A stretch of 64,000 nucleotides of DNA, taken from contig CM049311.1 in the NCBI GenBank assembly GCA_026874595.1, forward strand, positions 34,327,176-34,391,175. The letters run 5' to 3'. Shown in pieces: positions 60,701 to 64,000 of this stretch (position 1 is the first letter of the stretch; each line of letters begins with the position of its first letter). The position numbers and the translations under genes were made by a program. The DNA is from Sipunculus nudus. Taxonomy: Eukaryota; Annelida; Sipuncula; Golfingiida; Sipunculidae. The notes beneath the pieces were generated by a model. It made no database searches. It had not been told where the DNA came from and was given only the letters and a program-made list of their open reading frames with translations.

Positions 60701-63700
60701 AAAAAAAGGACAATGTTATAATAATAAGAAATATGTTAAACAGTTGTTGAAGATATCATAACCGACATAAATTTAGATAGCTGCTAAGCAGGTATTTTAT
60801 GTTCATTTAATACTAAAGAAATCTGTGAGGACCAATATTAAATTTTGTAGATTTTGTTTCAGCTTAAAGGGATAGAGGAACAATGCAAACTTTCTGAAAA
60901 TTTAATAAATCATTATATTACTCAGTTATTATTTTATCATTTACGGAAGTTAATTTATCATTAATCACCGAAATCAATTAAAAGTGGCTCCGTAATTACC
61001 GGCACTGCCTTGGTAACCTCTTCACTAAGAGAAATGTAGAAATTAGTGGGGCAAGACCTTGGACATTGCATGGTAAATTCCTTGGAAATAATGAAAATTA
61101 TTACAGGAAATTAAATATAGTTCATTTGTAATGTTCATTTAATTGAACTCTGATGAAGTGTACTTCATGAAACATTAGATATGGGTTTTTTTGTGTGGGG
61201 TGCAAACATTGGCTTTCTAAAAATAAATAAAGAGAACAAGTAAATAGATAGAATGCTGGAAGTCATAAGTTACTGTATTAATGGTTAAAGCTAGCGTCAG
61301 AAAGGATACTTAATTCATGAGAATCTCACAGTTTGATTTATGGAGTTAACACATGCTGTAAATTCACCAAATGCAGAGATTTTTTTAATGTGACATTCGA
61401 GGTGGATCTAGCTTTGATAAAAAGGTGTCTGGACCAAACATCAGTGAATGGGATTATTTTATTTCATAAAATGTGCCACAAAATATCACATACATTTTCA
61501 TTTACATTTAATTAGCTTGGGTTGTGTTTACATTTCTCTTGATGACTGGTTTACAGAACATTAATTCATTCCTGAGGATTTATTTATAAATATGTGTCAT
61601 TCACATGGCCATAAAAAAATCCCCGCTGTTCGCAAGAATGTAATTTTATCCTTCCACTGACACGTGCCAGTGTTTACTTTGATGTGCCGGCTTATTGTCA
61701 TTGGTTAAAAAAGAGCTGCGAGTGCGCATCGGTTATTACAATACTACAGAAATTACTATCTTGGCTGTGTGCATTGTTGAGATTTAAATGGCAGGTAACG
61801 GTGCAGTCAGGCTCTTTCTACCATTCACCCCACTAAAGTATTAACCTAATCGTTCTCAAATCCTCAGGGAGCTTAAATATTACTGTCATTCCACTGACTG
61901 TTAATTACATGTCTTCTTGTAATATTATTGCCGTTAGTGAAACTGGGTCTGTTTATATTAATTTTAATTGTGAGTGTAATCAGGTCTTTTGTAAATTTGT
62001 TTTATGATTAAATAAGCCTCGGCAGCGAATGCAGTCGATTGACTGCAGCTGAGGGCTTTTATAGCTGGATTTTTTTTTTTTTCCATCCTCACCAGGCAGG
62101 GAGAGAAATGAGCTGATTTAATTTTAGCCATCCAGATATACCATCTAAAGAAACAACAGGTCATGTTTTATTCATATGTTGTTTATTCTAAATAAGTGGG
62201 AGTTGGCATAGTATAACGTGGTAATGAAATAGGGACGTGAAAAGTGGCCTGTAGCCCGTATTAAATTGTTACAGGCCCAGCTGTGTGCATAATGCAGTAT
62301 CTTGTTGATGTAGTGTTTCACAGGCTTCATGCACACTTGTTTTTGTCGAGCCTTAGCCAGGCCTGTGGCTTGAGTCATGAAGTTGGGGAATCAGGGAAGG
62401 GTGTTTAGTCACCCAAATTTATAGCCTTTGTGCAGGGCTGAACCCCAGTAAGAACTAAAGATACACATCAACAGTCTTCAGTTGATGATAATTTTTAGAG
62501 TATTCCAAGCTAAGGATAGAAGTGTATGCAGAACATGTAGTTCTGCCCTGTCCCAAGGTTTGGTGTGACCAGCCAGGGCACAAAGAAATATAATATTTTG
62601 CCGTTGGGAATGAAACACAATCTCCTATTTGAGTGGCCTATTGGGCCTGGGTTGCCGCTCCACCGCTCCCACACATGCAAGGAACCCTTCACTGAGCAGG
62701 GGCCCTTTGTGACTACGCCATTATCAGCCAAGCCGAGCGGCCGCACTACTTTATGCAAATAGGCCAAGCCTTATAAATAATCCATTATGTGTACCAGGCA
62801 AATGGAACTCCTGAACAATATCCATGGCACTGGTGAAGCCAATTCAATTACCCACGCGGTCCAATGCCGCTTTGGCTTCCCTGTGGCATATGTGAAAACA
62901 CCGAATATTCCCAACATGCTGGAATTCCAATTAAACATCAAAATTTTGTGCCAGGGCCCGAAAAGTGCGTGGTTGTTAGCAGGGGAGTTGGTTAGCTGGG
63001 CATGTTAATATGGAATCCAGGTTTAGGCGCCCATAGTGTAGTTCAGAGCTACACTGAACAGGCATGGACCTGTGCACAGTACAGCCATCTGTCGTGGTAT
63101 AAATGGGTCAAACTTGCTTTGTGACATAGCCTGTCAGTGTGGACTGTGTAGAATATGTACATTGTATAGCCCCCAGTGTTTGTTGAGAGCTACATGGGGC
63201 CTTTACTGAGAGAGGCCCATGTGATGCATGCTTGGCTATGCTCACTAAAGGGAAGTTTTAACCATTGGTGGGGGCTCCATGTGGGTGAGCCAGATAAGTG
63301 CCTGACTACCATGTGAGAGGTTAGTGGTGGTTTTTGCAGGGATTTTCTCACATGTTCATTCAGTCGGAAACTTTTTTTATAGTTTCCACTGAGTGACTCT
63401 CTAAAGCCTATTGGCCACACTGAAGCGTTCCTTTGTGTGTGTGTGGGAGAGATACATATATTGCGGTGCATATGTCTAGTGCGTATTCAGAACAGGTGAT
63501 AATCAACTTGAGCTGTCACAGGTAGTGGCAGGCTCCATGGAGCTTATCAGGGCAGTAAAATAGCAAACATAGCACAGTGTTTACTCGGTGGGACTGAGTG
63601 GGACAGAACTGTACATTTACCTGGAGTGGAGTGAAGAAAAAGAAAGAGAGCCAAACAGCCCAACATTTCATTATTGAATACTCCGAGAACATGAATTGTT

Positions 63701-64000
63701 AAAAACATTTCTGTCATTCATTAAAACCTTTTAAATTAATTTTCATTTACTTATATTTATTAGTGGGAGCATTATCATGTTTAATAAAATTTAAGTGTCC
63801 TTTTATTTTTATTATATGCAGATATATAATTGTGATATTTTAACCTCATGGTTTTAATACCAGAATTGTTATGGATTTTTTAGTGGCACCTACATTTTGA
63901 CTTTGATTTGTATTAAAAAAGTTAAAAAAGATATCCCCACATACTTCTGCAGTATAGATTATTTATCTATTCAATGAAAGATTGTTGTATTTGATTTTAA
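57758..64000 (+). other. Intron 3 distal part
   Basis: T-rich unique-looking intron. Three loose units of about 115 bp lie at 58,890-59,205 (CCCTGT...AGTAAATA...GTATTGACATGTGTAT landmark). Nothing else supported; no exon recognised up to the window edge. Confidence 0.5.

Larger units (their letters stand above)
43679..64000 (+). other. ARID1 intron 3 (partial)
   Basis: At least 20.3 kb of intron with no recognisable ARID1 exon. The left half is heavily loaded with Helentron-like elements (45.6-54.1 kb). The right half (54.2-64 kb) is mostly unique, T-rich DNA with one 27-bp minisatellite, a degenerate repeat of about 115 bp near 59 kb and scattered mononucleotide runs. A short exon without a recognisable motif could be missed here. 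Confidence 0.7.

Noticed and set aside
43679-64000. Further ARID1 exons or the ARID domain
   Set aside because: No P/Q/S-rich phase 0 frame with good splice sites and no ARID-domain sequence was found before the window end.

Overview
This is eukaryotic, AT-rich genomic DNA from an invertebrate animal, most likely a lophotrochozoan and probably a mollusc (bivalve-like). The clues are an intron-rich ARID1/Osa gene, very long (TA)n tracts and poly-G/poly-C runs, and many rolling-circle (Helentron/Helitron2-like) non-autonomous elements with tandem core repeats, an architecture well known from bivalves. The phylum is an inference; no mitochondrial or rRNA marker is present.

The only gene I can recognise is the 5' part of an ARID1 (BAF250/Osa) orthologue on the + strand, encoding the large disordered subunit of the BAF SWI/SNF chromatin remodeller. 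Three coding exons are visible: exon 1 at 27939-28739 (267 codons, with the family PTPTLNQLL motif), exon 2 at 40845-41039 (65 codons) and exon 3 at 43439-43678 (80 codons). All junctions are phase 0, with GT-AG introns of 12.1 kb, 2.4 kb and more than 20.3 kb. The ARID domain and the C-terminal BAF250 domain lie beyond the right edge.

Positions 1-27.8 kb are upstream/intergenic. They hold (TA)n microsatellites, several short terminal-inverted-repeat elements (piggyBac-like with TTAA, pogo/Tigger-like with TA, and 'CAG...CTG' hAT-like ends), a three-level nested foldback element (12.45-15.34 kb), a dispersed AT-rich family bordering (TA)n tracts, a palindrome cluster at 17.3-17.45 kb, and two reverse-oriented Helentron-like copies (6.1-6.9 and 22.9-24.3 kb). 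A CTCF-type core and a perfect CRE lie about 1.2 and 0.8 kb upstream of the ARID1 start codon.

Positions 28.7-64 kb are ARID1 introns. They carry sense-oriented Helentron-like elements (36.5-37.2, 45.6-47.3, 47.6-51.8 with a second family nested at 49.7-51.5, and a fragment at 53.8-54.1 kb), minisatellites and long poly-G/poly-C runs. The most interesting signal is the shared plan of these elements and the content of their arrays. One array repeats a nuclear-receptor-like AGGTCA DR1 cassette and another repeats a 14-bp palindrome at alternating 149/131-bp spacing. No tRNA, rRNA, CRISPR array or virus-like element was recognised.
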